Shown: piece by piece, positions 42,843-51,945 of the stretch | Position numbering within the stretch: position 1 is the first letter of the stretch | Layout: the number at the start of each line of letters is the position of its first letter | Assembly: GCA_964657565.1 (NCBI GenBank) | Contig: CAZZVQ010000009.1 | Coordinates: 16,448 to 80,447 of the forward strand | Direction: 5' to 3' | Length of the DNA stretch: 64,000 nucleotides | Origin: JAVVHH01 sp964657565 | GTDB lineage: Bacteria > Pseudomonadota > Alphaproteobacteria > Acetobacterales > Acetobacteraceae | Notes under the pieces: model-generated | Told to the model about the DNA's origin: nothing | What the model saw: only the letters and a program-made list of their open reading frames with translations | The model's database searches: none | Program-made: the position numbers and the translations under genes

Positions 42843-45800
42843 TCAGGCGGCCTTGGCCTCGTTGGCGAGGCGGTTGAGGTTGGAGAGGACGTCGCGGCCG
42901 AGCTTCATGCGGTCGGCGACGCCCATGTCGCGGACGAGTGCGAGTTTGTGGTCGGGGCGGAGCTTTATTTGATGCTTGGAGCGGCCCAGCCAGGCGATCA
43001 GGCCGGCCGGGTTGCGGAAGGCGTTGCCGCGGAATTGCAGCACCATGCCCTTGGGACCCGCCTCGAGCTTCTCGACGCCGGCCTCGCGGCACATGCGCTT
43101 GAGCGCGACGACCTGGAGCAGGTTCTCGACCTCGGGCGGCATCTTGCCGAAGCGGTCGACCAGCTCGGCCGCCATGGCTTCACTCTCGGCGTCCGAGGCC
43201 AGGGTGCCGATGCGGCGGTACAGGCCGAGCCGCACCGGCAGGTCGGCGACGTAGGTGTCGGGGATGAGGACGGGCAGGCCGAGCTGGATGTTGGGCGTCC
43301 AATCGCGGTCGTCGGCCTTCTTGCGCCCCTTCTCGGCGCGCATCTCCACCACGGCATCCTCCAGCATCTGCTGGTACAGTTCGATCCCGACCTCGCGGAT
43401 GTGCCCGCTCTGCTCGTCGCCGAGCAGGTTGCCGGCGCCGCGGATGTCGAGGTCGTGCGAGGCCAGGGTGAACCCGGCGCCGAGCTGGTCGAGCGTCTGC
43501 ATCACGTCGAGCCGCTTTTCGGCCGCCGCCGACAGCCGGTGGTTGGTCGGCCAGGTCAGGTAGGCGTACCCCCGCTGCTTGCCACGGCCGACCCGGCCCC
43601 GAAGCTGATACAGCTGGCCCAAGCCGAACATGTCGGCGCGGTAGATCACGAGCGTGTTGACCGACGGGATGTCGAGGCCGCTCTCGACGATATTGGTCGA
43701 GAGCAGGATGTCATACTTGCCGTCGCTGAACTCGGTCATCACGCGCTCGAGCTCGGTCGGCGCGAGGCGGCCATGGGCTTGCACCATGCGCGCCTCCGGC
43801 ACGATCCCGCGCAAGCGTTCGGCCATGCGGTCCATGTCCTCGATGCGCGGGACCACGCAGAACACCTGGCCACCGCGGAAGCGCTCGCGCTGGATGGCTT
43901 CGCGGATGATGACGCTGTCGAACGGCGAGATGAAGGTGCGCACGGCGAGCCGGTCGACCGGCGGGGTGGCGATCAGGCTCATCTCGCGCACGCCGGTCAG
44001 CGCGAGCTGCAGTGTGCGCGGAATCGGGGTGGCGGTCAGGGTCAGGACGTGGACGTCGGCCTTGAGCTGCTTGAGCTTTTCTTTGTGCGAGACGCCGAAA
44101 TGCTGCTCTTCGTCGACGATCAGCAGTTCGAGCCCGGCGAACTCGATGCCCTTGGCCAGGATCGCGTGGGTGCCGACGACGATGTTGACGCTGCCATCGG
44201 CCAGGCCGCGCTTGGTCTCGGCGGCCTCCTTGGCGGTGACCATGCGGGAGAGCTGGGCGATCTTGATCGGCAACCCGGCGAACCGCGCCGCGAAGGTTCG
44301 CGTGTGCTGCCGCGCCAGCAGCGTGGTCGGCACCACCACGGCGACCTGGGCCCCGGACATGGCAGCGACGAAGGCGGCCCGCAGCGCGACCTCGGTCTTG
44401 CCGAAGCCGACGTCGCCGCAGACGAGGCGGTCCATCGGGCGGCCGGAGGCGAGATCTTCCAGCACGTCGGAGATGGCGCGCATCTGGTCCTCGGTCTCGG
44501 CGAACGGGAACCGCGCAACGAACTCCTGCCACTCGCCATCCGGCGGCGCCAGCAGCGGCGCCTCGCGGACCCGGCGCGCGGCGGCGACGCGGATGAGCTC
44601 GCCGGCCATGTCGCGGATGCGCTGCTTCATCCGCGCCTTGCGGGTCTGCCAGCCGGCGCCGCCGAGCTTGTCCAGCGCAACCCCGTTGCCCTCGCCGAAG
44701 CGCGACAGCAGCTCGATATTCTCTACCGGCAGGTACAGCTTCTCGTTGCCGTCGTAGATCAGCCGCAGGCAGTCGTGCGGCGCCGGGCCGACGCGCAGGG
44801 TCTCGAGGCCGTCGTAGCGGCCAATGCCATATTCCTGGTGCACGACGAGGTCGCCCTCGGCGATCTCGGTGGCCTCGGCGATGAACTGGTCGGCGCGCTT
44901 GCGGCGGCGGGGCGGGCGGCTGATCCGCTCGCCGAGCAGGTCCTGCTCGCCGATGATCGCGATATCGCCCGCGACGAAGCCGCGTTCGAGGCCGAGCGTG
45001 ATGATGGCGGGGGTCTTGGGCGGCTGGCGGAGCGCGTCGGCCCAGGTATCGACCGGCTCGACCGGGACGTAGTTCTCGCGCAGCAGATGGGTGATGCGTT
45101 CGCGCGAGCCGCGGGTCCAGGCGGCGATCACGGTACGGCGCTTCTGGGACGCCGAGCCCGTCACCTGCGCCTTCAGCTGGCTGAACATGGTCTCCCCGAC
45201 CCCGGTGCCCGCCTTGGTGAACACGGGGCCGGGCCGGCCGCCAGCGTCGATCCCGGGGGCGCCCTCGGGTTGCGCGTAGGGGCTGAAGATGGTGCTGGGG
45301 CCCATTGCCAGGATGAAGTCCCAGTCGTCGCGGTCGAGGTAGAGGCGTTCCTTGGCCAGCGGACGGTAGGGCACTTCGCCGTCGCGGGCCGGGGTGCGGC
45401 GGGCCTCCTCGTGGTCGGCGATCATGTCGAGGCGGGCGTCGAGGACTTCGCCGGATTGATGGTCCAGGCTGACGAAGGCGTCCTCGGTGTAGTCGAGCAG
45501 GGTCTCCATGCGCTCGTGGAACAGCGGCGCCCAGTGCTCGATGCCGGGGTAGCGGCGGCCTTCGGAGACGGATTGGTAGAGCGGATCGTTGGCGGCGCCG
45601 GGTCCGAACAACTCGCGCCAGGCTTCGCGGAAGCGGGTGATGCTCGCCTTGTCGTGCGGCACCTCGGAGACGGGGCGGAGGATCAGCTCGGTGAGCTTGG
45701 TGGTGCTGCGCTGCGAGGTCGGGTCGAAGCGGCGGAGGCTTTCGATGGTGTCGCCGAACAGGTCGACGCGGACGGGTTCGGGCTCGCCGGCGGGGAACAG

Positions 45801-46277
45801 GTCGAGGATGCCGCCGCGGGTGGCGTATTCGCCGGGCTCCATGACGGTGCCGGCGCGGTTGTAGCCGTTGGCTTCGAGGAACGCGGTGATCTGGCCCAAC
45901 GGAGCGTCGTCGCCGGTGCGCAGCGTCATGGCGGCACCGCGGAAGGCGTCGCGGGGCGGCACGCGTTGGACCAGGGCGTTGACGGTGGTGAGGATGATGC
46001 GGGGCTTCGTGCCGGGCTCGATCAGGCGGGCGAGCGTGGCGATGCGCTCGGAGACGATCTCGGCGTTGGGCGAGACCCGGTCGTACGGGAGGCAGTCCCA
46101 GGCGGGGAAGCGCAGGATGTCGATGCCGGGGGCGAAGACGGCGAGGGCTTCGGCCAGCCGGGCCATGCGGGCATCGTCGCGGGCGACGTGGACGATGCTG
46201 CCCTTATGCTCGGCGCGGCGGCGGGCGAGGAGCAGCGCGTCGAAGCCTTCCGGGGCGCCGTAGACGATCGCGGTCAC
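42843..46277 (-). CDS. mfd: Transcription-repair coupling factor Mfd
   Basis: A 1144-residue protein that removes RNA polymerase stalled at DNA lesions and recruits UvrA. The start is the GTG at 46277, overlapping the sdhE stop by 4 bp; the ATG frame to 46373 is not needed. The order is a UvrB-like N-terminal module, the polymerase-interaction domain (GDLVVHQEYGIGRYDGLETL), then RecG-like helicase motors with Walker A GDVGFGKTEVALR and the DEEQ box in LLIVDEEQHFGV. The C-terminal TRCF domain follows. It is close to the usual family length (about 1150). A long antisense reading frame across it is not real. Confidence 0.96.
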   Translation of the reverse strand: MTAIVYGAPEGFDALLLARRRAEHKGSIVHVARDDARMARLAEALAVFAPGIDILRFPAWDCLPYDRVSPNAEIVSERIATLARLIEPGTKPRIILTTVNALVQRVPPRDAFRGAAMTLRTGDDAPLGQITAFLEANGYNRAGTVMEPGEYATRGGILDLFPAGEPEPVRVDLFGDTIESLRRFDPTSQRSTTKLTELILRPVSEVPHDKASITRFREAWRELFGPGAANDPLYQSVSEGRRYPGIEHWAPLFHERMETLLDYTEDAFVSLDHQSGEVLDARLDMIADHEEARRTPARDGEVPYRPLAKERLYLDRDDWDFILAMGPSTIFSPYAQPEGAPGIDAGGRPGPVFTKAGTGVGETMFSQLKAQVTGSASQKRRTVIAAWTRGSRERITHLLRENYVPVEPVDTWADALRQPPKTPAIITLGLERGFVAGDIAIIGEQDLLGERISRPPRRRKRADQFIAEATEIAEGDLVVHQEYGIGRYDGLETLRVGPAPHDCLRLIYDGNEKLYLPVENIELLSRFGEGNGVALDKLGGAGWQTRKARMKQRIRDMAGELIRVAAARRVREAPLLAPPDGEWQEFVARFPFAETEDQMRAISDVLEDLASGRPMDRLVCGDVGFGKTEVALRAAFVAAMSGAQVAVVVPTTLLARQHTRTFAARFAGLPIKIAQLSRMVTAKEAAETKRGLADGSVNIVVGTHAILAKGIEFAGLELLIVDEEQHFGVSHKEKLKQLKADVHVLTLTATPIPRTLQLALTGVREMSLIATPPVDRLAVRTFISPFDSVIIREAIQRERFRGGQVFCVVPRIEDMDRMAERLRGIVPEARMVQAHGRLAPTELERVMTEFSDGKYDILLSTNIVESGLDIPSVNTLVIYRADMFGLGQLYQLRGRVGRGKQRGYAYLTWPTNHRLSAAAEKRLDVMQTLDQLGAGFTLASHDLDIRGAGNLLGDEQSGHIREVGIELYQQMLEDAVVEMRAEKGRKKADDRDWTPNIQLGLPVLIPDTYVADLPVRLGLYRRIGTLASDAESEAMAAELVDRFGKMPPEVENLLQVVALKRMCREAGVEKLEAGPKGMVLQFRGNAFRNPAGLIAWLGRSKHQIKLRPDHKLALVRDMGVADRMKLGRDVLSNLNRLANEAKAA

Positions 46278-46549
46278 AGGATGCGGGCCTCGCCGTTGAG
46301 GGCGGCGTCGCGCATCTGCCGTAAAAGTACGCAGTCGACGTCGGCCGGGATGGGCTGCCGGCCGGTGAGCCAATCCGCCAGCACCACTTCGGGATGGTCC
46401 ATCACGCGCTCGAGCTCGTCCATCTCCGCCTCGGTAAAGCCGTCGAGTCGCGCGCGGACGAAGCGTCCGATGAGGATGTCGTTCTCGTACGTGCCGCGAT
46501 GGGTGGCGCGGAACAGGATGCGGCGGCGCCTAGACTCTGTATCGGACAA
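46274..46549 (-). CDS. sdhE: Succinate dehydrogenase flavinylation factor SdhE
   Basis: A 91-residue SdhE/YgfY/Sdh5-family protein that promotes covalent FAD attachment to SdhA. The FAD-binding family motif RGxxE is present in HRGTYENDILIG, and the all-helical DELERVMDHPEVVLADWLTG region is typical. The sdhE-mfd order with a short overlap, divergent from recG, is common in alphaproteobacteria. No sdh structural genes are in the window. Confidence 0.92.
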   Translation of the reverse strand: MSDTESRRRRILFRATHRGTYENDILIGRFVRARLDGFTEAEMDELERVMDHPEVVLADWLTGRQPIPADVDCVLLRQMRDAALNGEARIL

Positions 46550-46614
46550 GCACGGTGACTTTCGCTTCAGGCTGCAGTGTGTTTAGGGCGCTCATATAAG
46601 AGGGGGCAATCGAC

Positions 46615-48672
46615 CTGTCAGCCGCGGCTTCCACACTTAACCCGTTGTTCGCCGATCTCACGAGCTTGCGCGGCGTCGGCCCGGCGCTGGCGGCCAAGAT
46701 CGCGCGGGTGGCCGGCGGCGAGCGCGTGCTGGACCTGCTGTTCCATATGCCGGACGGCTACCTCGACCGGTCGCTGATGCCGCTGATGGCGGACGCGCCG
46801 GAGGGGGCGATCGTGACGCTGCTGGTCGAAGTGGTCGCGATCGAGGAAGGGCGGGCGCCGCGGCCCTGGAAGGTGATCGTCCGCGACCGCTCGGGCTTCG
46901 GCGAGATCGCGTTCTTCGGACGGCGGCCGCCGGCGGCGTTCAAGCTGGGCGCCGGGCTGGCGGTGTCGGGCAAGATCGAGCGGTTCAACGGGCGGGTGCA
47001 GTTGCGCAACCCGGAGCGGGTGGCGCCGGCGGAGCAGGCCGGGGCGGTGGCCGGGCTGGAGCCGGTCTGGCCGCTGACGGCCGGGCTGTTCCCGGGGCAG
47101 ATCCGCGGCGCCATGCGGCAGGCGGTGGCGACCGTGCCGGAGTTGCCGGAGTGGCACGAGCGGAGCTTGTTGGCGCGGGAACGCTGGCCGGCCTTCCGCG
47201 ACGCGCTGCTGGCGGTGCAGCTGCCGACGACGATGCCCGACCCGGCGGCCCGGCAGCGCCTGGCCTATGACGAGGTGCTGGCGCAGCAATTGGCGCTGGG
47301 CTGGGCCCGGCAGCGGGAGCGCAAGCGGCCCGGCCGCGCGATCGGGGGCAACGGCCGGCTGCGGGACGAGGCGCTGCGGCGCTTCGGCTTCGCCATGACG
47401 CCGGCGCAGGCCGACGCGCTGGCCGAGATCGACGGCGACCTCGGCCAGCCCACGCGGATGCTGCGGCTGCTGCAGGGCGATGTGGGGTCGGGCAAGACGC
47501 TGGTGGCGCTGATGGCGATGCTGCTGGTGGCAGAGGCCGGGCTGCAGGCGGCGCTGATGGCGCCGACCGAGCTGCTGGCCAAGCAGCATTTCCGCACGAT
47601 CTCGGCGCTGTCGCCGGTGCCGGTGGTATTGCTGACCGGGTCGGTGAAGGGGGCGGAGCGGCGGACCGCGCTGGAAGGGATCGGCTCCGGCCGGTTCCCG
47701 CTGGTGGTCGGCACGCACGCGCTGTTCCAGGACGCGGTGACGTATCGCGACCTCGGCCTCGCGGTGATCGACGAGCAGCACCGGTTCGGGGTCGAGCAGC
47801 GGCTGCAACTCGGCGGCAAGGGGGCGCGGACCGACGTGCTGGTGATGACGGCGACGCCGATCCCGCGCACGCTGCTGCTGACGCAATGGGGCGAGATGGC
47901 GGTCAGCCGCCTGCGCGGCAAGCCCGGCGGTCGCCGCGCCATCCGCACCACGATCCACTCGCTGGCGACGTTCGCGACCGTGCTGGACGGGATCGAGCGC
48001 GCGCTCGGGCGGGGCGAGCAGGTGTATTGGGTCTGCCCGCTGGTGTCCGAGAGCGAGGTGCTGGACGTGGCGGCGGCCGAAGAGCGGTTCGCGCTGTTGC
48101 GCGAGCGGTTTGGGGGCCAGGTCGGGCTGGCGCATGGGCGGCAAGACGCGGCGTTGCGGGATGCGGCGCTCGGCGAGTTTGCGGCCGGACGAGTCAGGCT
48201 GCTGGTGGCGACGACGGTGGTCGAGGTGGGTGTCGATGTGCCGGCGGCCACCGTGATGGTGATCGAGCATGCCGAGCGGTTCGGCCTGGCGCAGTTGCAT
48301 CAGCTGCGCGGCCGGGTCGGGCGGGGCAGCGCGCAGAGCTTCTGCCTGCTGCTGCACGATGACGGGCTGAGCGAGACGATGCGACGGCGGTTGGTGCTGC
48401 TGCGGGACACCGAAGACGGGTTCGTCATCGCCGACGAAGATTTCCGCATCCGCGGCGGCGGCGACGGGCTGGGGACCCGGCAGAGCGGGCTCCCCGGGTT
48501 CAAGCTAGCCGATGCGGAGCAGCAGGAGCGGCTGCTGGAGATCGCGCATCAGGATGCGGCGATGCTGCTGGAGCGCGACCCGCGGCTAGAGGGGGAGCGG
48601 GGACAGGCGGTGCGGGTGCTGATGCGGCTGTTCGAAAGGAAAGAGGCGGTGCAGACGCTCGCGGCGGGGTAG
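46615..48672 (+). CDS. recG: ATP-dependent DNA helicase RecG
   Basis: About 685 residues; branch-migrates and reverses stalled replication forks and Holliday junctions. A wedge/OB domain is followed by a helicase core with Walker A GDVGSGKTLVALM, DEQH in VIDEQHRFGVEQR, motif III TATPIPRTL, and motif VI region QLHQLRGRVGRG. The start is debatable. The only conventional codon is a TTG at 46645, which has no ribosome site and would remove the conserved LNPLFADLTSLRGVGP beginning. A CTG at 46615 (or ATC at 46609) lies after AGGGGG and keeps it. The frame has a TAA at 46597-46599, so the start must be downstream of that. Confidence 0.9.
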   Translation: MSAAASTLNPLFADLTSLRGVGPALAAKIARVAGGERVLDLLFHMPDGYLDRSLMPLMADAPEGAIVTLLVEVVAIEEGRAPRPWKVIVRDRSGFGEIAFFGRRPPAAFKLGAGLAVSGKIERFNGRVQLRNPERVAPAEQAGAVAGLEPVWPLTAGLFPGQIRGAMRQAVATVPELPEWHERSLLARERWPAFRDALLAVQLPTTMPDPAARQRLAYDEVLAQQLALGWARQRERKRPGRAIGGNGRLRDEALRRFGFAMTPAQADALAEIDGDLGQPTRMLRLLQGDVGSGKTLVALMAMLLVAEAGLQAALMAPTELLAKQHFRTISALSPVPVVLLTGSVKGAERRTALEGIGSGRFPLVVGTHALFQDAVTYRDLGLAVIDEQHRFGVEQRLQLGGKGARTDVLVMTATPIPRTLLLTQWGEMAVSRLRGKPGGRRAIRTTIHSLATFATVLDGIERALGRGEQVYWVCPLVSESEVLDVAAAEERFALLRERFGGQVGLAHGRQDAALRDAALGEFAAGRVRLLVATTVVEVGVDVPAATVMVIEHAERFGLAQLHQLRGRVGRGSAQSFCLLLHDDGLSETMRRRLVLLRDTEDGFVIADEDFRIRGGGDGLGTRQSGLPGFKLADAEQQERLLEIAHQDAAMLLERDPRLEGERGQAVRVLMRLFERKEAVQTLAAG

Positions 48673-48681
48673 ATCCGGGGA

Positions 48682-48696
48682 TGGCAAAAATTGCCA
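48682..48696. promoter_or_regulatory. Inverted repeat upstream of the toxin-antitoxin genes
   Basis: TGGCAA-AAA-TTGCCA is a perfect 6-bp inverted repeat about 40 bp before the antitoxin start. It suits an operator for the CopG/ParD-type antitoxin, and could also serve as a weak 3' hairpin for recG. Confidence 0.55.
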
Positions 48697-48736
48697 AAAA
48701 ATGTCATGCTCAGGGGCAGTCACGCTGGGAAGTCCA

Positions 48737-48970
48737 ATGGCGTCAATGAATGTGTCTTTACCCGACCCGATGCGGGATTGGGTGCAGGAGCGCATCGATA
48801 GCGGTAGCTATGCGAGCGTGAGTGACTACGTGCGCGATCTTATCCGTCGGGATCAAGCGACAGCCCGTCAGCGCACAGCCCTGGTCGACGCCCTGATCGA
48901 GGGCGAGCGGAGCGGGATCAGTGCTCGGAAGATATCCGACATCCTGACCGCCATCCGCGAAGAGAGTTGA
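48737..48970 (+). CDS. parD: ParD-type antitoxin
   Basis: A 77-residue ribbon-helix-helix (CopG/ParD-like) protein. The start at ATG 48737 (MASMNVSLPDPMRDWV) is preferred; the ATG at 48746 is equally possible. The N-terminal MNVSLPDPM strand and YASVSDYVRDLIRRDQ helices form the DNA-binding fold, and the acidic C-terminus (LTAIREES) would wrap the toxin. It overlaps the toxin start by 4 bp. It is probably autoregulated through the palindrome at 48682-48696. Confidence 0.88.
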   Translation: MASMNVSLPDPMRDWVQERIDSGSYASVSDYVRDLIRRDQATARQRTALVDALIEGERSGISARKISDILTAIREES

Positions 48971-49263
48971 TTGGCTACACTCTTACCCAAGCCGCTGACG
49001 TCGATCTGGAGCAGATTGCGCGTTACACCGAGAAACGCTGGGGGTATGCCCAAGCAGAGGCATATCTACTCACCTTTGAAGCAGCATTCATGAACCTTGC
49101 CGTCTACCCTGACACGGGTCGACCCGTGTTGGAACGCGCGGGTTACTTTCGGATCGAGAGCGGAAGCCACGTGGTGTTTTATCGTAAACAAGCGACGGGC
49201 GTCTTGATCGTCCGCGTCCTGCATCAGCGCATGGAGCCCAGGAGACATTTGCCCGCTCGATAA
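48967..49263 (+). CDS. parE: ParE-type toxin (RelE/ParE superfamily)
   Basis: A 98-residue toxin, starting with TTG in a TTGA overlap with the antitoxin stop. The sequence YTLTQAADVDLEQIARYT and the C-terminal RIESGSHVVFYRKQATGVLIVRVLHQRM match the compact ParE fold, whose members act on DNA gyrase. The RelE catalytic residues are absent, in keeping with ParE rather than mRNA-cleaving RelE. Both genes are intact, so the module is probably active. Confidence 0.87.
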   Translation: MIGYTLTQAADVDLEQIARYTEKRWGYAQAEAYLLTFEAAFMNLAVYPDTGRPVLERAGYFRIESGSHVVFYRKQATGVLIVRVLHQRMEPRRHLPAR

Positions 49264-49327
49264 GCGGGTCTCGATGTCCGACGGTGACTACGACGAAACC
49301 GTTCTTGCGCGCCCACATGGCAGATGG

Positions 49328-49345
49328 TTTGTTCAAACGAACAAA
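49328..49345. promoter_or_regulatory. Inverted repeat just upstream of binding protein 3
   Basis: TTTGTTC-AAAC-GAACAAA is a perfect 7-bp inverted repeat ending 14 nt before the ATG at 49360. At this position a bound regulator would block transcription or an RNA hairpin would cover the ribosome site. The candidate regulator is not evident. Confidence 0.6.
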
Positions 49346-49359
49346 GATTGGGAACCCGC

Positions 49360-50589
49360 ATGTCAGTCGCACGCCGCACCCTCCTGACCGCTGCCGCCAG
49401 CGCGGCGGTCGTTCCCTGGCGCGCCAGGGCGCAGGGGGCGGGGCCGATCCGCATCGGGGTGCTGACCGACCTCTCCGGGTCGTATTCGGACTCCGCCGGC
49501 GCCACGAGCGTGGCCTGCACGCAGCAGGCGATCGACGAGGCGCGGGCGGCGGCACCGGGTCTGGCGATCGAGATGCTCCAGGCGGACCACCAGAACAAGG
49601 CGGACCTCGCGCTCGGCATCGTGCGGCAATGGCTGGATCGCGACGGGGTGGACGTCGTCACCAACTGCAACAACAGCGCGATCGCGCTGGGGGTCAGCGC
49701 GCTGTGCCATGAGCGGAACAAGGTCTGCCTGAACACCGGCGCGGCGACGGCCGAGCTGACCGGGCCGGCCTGCAACGCGAACCTGGTGCACTGGACCTAT
49801 GATACCTGGGAGATCGCGCACGCGACCGGGGTGTCGACGGTCAAGGCCGGCGGCGACCGCTGGTATTTCATCGCCGCCGACTACGCGTTCGGGCGCGCGA
49901 TGCAGACCGACCTGACAAGGTGGGTGACGCAGGCGGGCGGTAAGGTGCTGGGCACGGCGTTCTACCCGTTCCCGGGCACGACCGACTTCTCGTCCTTCCT
50001 GCTGCAGGCGCAATCGTCGGGCGCCAACGTGATCGGCCTGCTCAACGCGGGCGGCGACTTCGTGAACTGCATCAAGCAGGCGCACGAATTCGGCATCAAG
50101 CCGCCGGCGGTGCGCCTGGCCGGGACGGCGGCGTATGTGACGAGCATCCACTCCATCGGGCTCGAGACGGCGCAGGGGCTCACTTATACAGAGAGCTTCT
50201 ACTGGGACCTGAATGACCGCACCCGCGCCTTCACCAAGCGCGTGCTGCCGCGGACGCCGGACAACTACCCCAACCAGATCCAGGCGGGCGATTACTCGGC
50301 GACGACGCACTACCTGAAGGCGGTCAATCAGTTGGGCATGGCCGCGGCGAAAGCGTCCGGGGTGGCGACGGTGAACGCGATGAAGGCGATGCCGACCGAC
50401 GACGACGCGTATGGCAGGGGCTCGATCCGGGTCGATGGCCGCCACATCCACGACGTCTATCTCCTGGAGGCCAAGCGCCCGGCGGAGAGCAAGGGCGGTT
50501 GGGACCTCTGCAAGGTCGTCAGCACCGTCCCGGCCGCCGAAGCGTTCCGGCCGCTCTCGGAAGGGAACTGCCCGCTCGCTAGAACCTAA
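49360..50589 (+). CDS. ABC-type periplasmic binding protein (binding protein 3 of 3)
   Basis: A 409-residue Peripla_BP_6-type protein with a Tat-like export signal (SVARRTLLTAAASAAVVPWRARAQ, cleavage near residue 25). IRIGVLTDLSGSYSDSAGA, LQADHQNKADLA and the C-terminal TVPAAEAFRPLSEGNC align with the proteins at 17.5 and 32.4 kb. It ends in a 4-bp overlap, convergent with pcaB. No transport partners are nearby. The neighbourhood suggests an aromatic or dicarboxylic ligand. The frame also has an ATG at 49324, but that would destroy the signal. Confidence 0.88.
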   Translation: MSVARRTLLTAAASAAVVPWRARAQGAGPIRIGVLTDLSGSYSDSAGATSVACTQQAIDEARAAAPGLAIEMLQADHQNKADLALGIVRQWLDRDGVDVVTNCNNSAIALGVSALCHERNKVCLNTGAATAELTGPACNANLVHWTYDTWEIAHATGVSTVKAGGDRWYFIAADYAFGRAMQTDLTRWVTQAGGKVLGTAFYPFPGTTDFSSFLLQAQSSGANVIGLLNAGGDFVNCIKQAHEFGIKPPAVRLAGTAAYVTSIHSIGLETAQGLTYTESFYWDLNDRTRAFTKRVLPRTPDNYPNQIQAGDYSATTHYLKAVNQLGMAAAKASGVATVNAMKAMPTDDDAYGRGSIRVDGRHIHDVYLLEAKRPAESKGGWDLCKVVSTVPAAEAFRPLSEGNCPLART

Positions 50590-51941
50590 GGCGTGATGGC
50601 GCCGGCCCGGGTCAGCACGCGGTCGATGAACTGGCTCGCCGCCCCCAGATAGCTCGCGGGGTCCGCGAGGTTCTTGATCTCGGCGGCGTCGAGATGGGCG
50701 GCGACTTCGGGCTCGTCGAGGAGGGCCGTCGCGAGGTCGGTGCCTTTGGCCATCGCGGCGTCGGTGGCGTGCTTGACCGCGTGGTGGGCGGTGTCGCGGC
50801 CGAGCTTGGGGGCGAGGCCCATCATGATGGCTTCCGCCATGATGCCGCCGTTGGTCACATCGAGGTTGCGCTTCATGCGGGCGGGGTCGACGACCATGCC
50901 CTCGGCGATGGTGCGGGCATGCAGCAAGGCGCCGCCGGTCAGCACGAAGGCTTGCGGGATCGCGAGCAGCTCGGCCTGCCACGGGCCAGTGCCGCGCTCG
51001 TGGTCGTCGGTCATCGCGTTCAGCATCAGCGGCACCAGCGCTTGCACGCCGCGCTGGGCGGCCAGGACGTATTCGGAGGCGATCGGGTTGCGCTTCTGCG
51101 GCATGGTCGAACTGCCGCCACGGCCGGCGATGTAGGGCTCGCTGACCTCGCCGATCTCGGTCTGGCACAGCAGGATCAGGTCGGTGGCGATCTTGGCCAG
51201 GCTGCCGCAGATCAGGCCGAGCAGGCTCACAGCCTCGGCCAGGCCGTCGCGGGCAACGTGCCAGGGGGCCGGCGGCTCGTGCAGGCCCAGTTCGGCGGCC
51301 AGGCCTTGCATGACGGCGAGACCCTGGTCGCCGAGCGAGGCCAGCGTCCCGGCGGCGCCGCCGAACTCGACGCGGAGGGCGCGCGGGCGGAGCTGGTCGA
51401 GCCGCTCGATGTGGTCGGGGATCGGCATCAGCCAGGTCGCGACCTTGAGGCCGAACGTGGTGGGCAGCGCGTGCTGCAGATGGGTGCGACCGGCCATGAC
51501 GGTGTGGCGGTGCGCGTCCGCCTTGCCGGCCAGGGCGGCGGCGATGGCGACGAGTTCGGACCGCACCAGGTCGAGGCCGTCGCGGACCTGCAGGACCGTC
51601 GCGGTGTCCATGATGTCCTGCGTCGTGGCGCCCCAATGGGTCCAGCGGCCCGCGTCACCGGCGGCGCGCGACAGGCCCTTGACGACCCCGATCACCGGGT
51701 AGCCGACATTGCGCACGCTGGCGGCGAGCTCGGCAGTGTCGAGGTTCTCGACCCGGGCGGCGGCGGTGATGGCGGCAGCGGCGGCCTCCGGGATGATGCC
51801 GAGCCGGGCCTGCACCCGGGCCAGCGCGGCCTCGACGTCGAGCATGCGCTGGAAAAAGGCGCGTTCGTCCCAGATGGCGCGCATGGCGTCGGTGCCGTAG
51901 AGCGTGCCGAAGACCGGGCTGTCGGCGGGATTGACGGGCAC
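50586..51941 (-). CDS. pcaB: 3-Carboxy-cis,cis-muconate cycloisomerase
   Basis: Second ring-pathway enzyme of the protocatechuate branch: converts 3-carboxy-cis,cis-muconate to 4-carboxymuconolactone. A 451-residue fumarase/aspartase-superfamily protein with the signature GGSSTMPQKRNP and the TVMAGRTHLQHALPTTFG block seen in PcaB. Argininosuccinate lyase and adenylosuccinate lyase are excluded by the next gene, which encodes the following two steps. The gene is 4 bp after the pcaD-pcaC fusion on the same strand. Confidence 0.92.
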   Translation of the reverse strand: MPVNPADSPVFGTLYGTDAMRAIWDERAFFQRMLDVEAALARVQARLGIIPEAAAAAITAAARVENLDTAELAASVRNVGYPVIGVVKGLSRAAGDAGRWTHWGATTQDIMDTATVLQVRDGLDLVRSELVAIAAALAGKADAHRHTVMAGRTHLQHALPTTFGLKVATWLMPIPDHIERLDQLRPRALRVEFGGAAGTLASLGDQGLAVMQGLAAELGLHEPPAPWHVARDGLAEAVSLLGLICGSLAKIATDLILLCQTEIGEVSEPYIAGRGGSSTMPQKRNPIASEYVLAAQRGVQALVPLMLNAMTDDHERGTGPWQAELLAIPQAFVLTGGALLHARTIAEGMVVDPARMKRNLDVTNGGIMAEAIMMGLAPKLGRDTAHHAVKHATDAAMAKGTDLATALLDEPEVAAHLDAAEIKNLADPASYLGAASQFIDRVLTRAGAITP

Positions 51942-51945
51942 CGGG

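Noticed and set aside
42948..46586. A 1212-codon rightward open frame across the mfd region
   Set aside because: It is fully antisense to mfd, whose motifs are intact. High GC keeps the opposite frame open, and its composition (Asp/Gly/Val/Leu/Arg repeats) is typical of a shadow frame.
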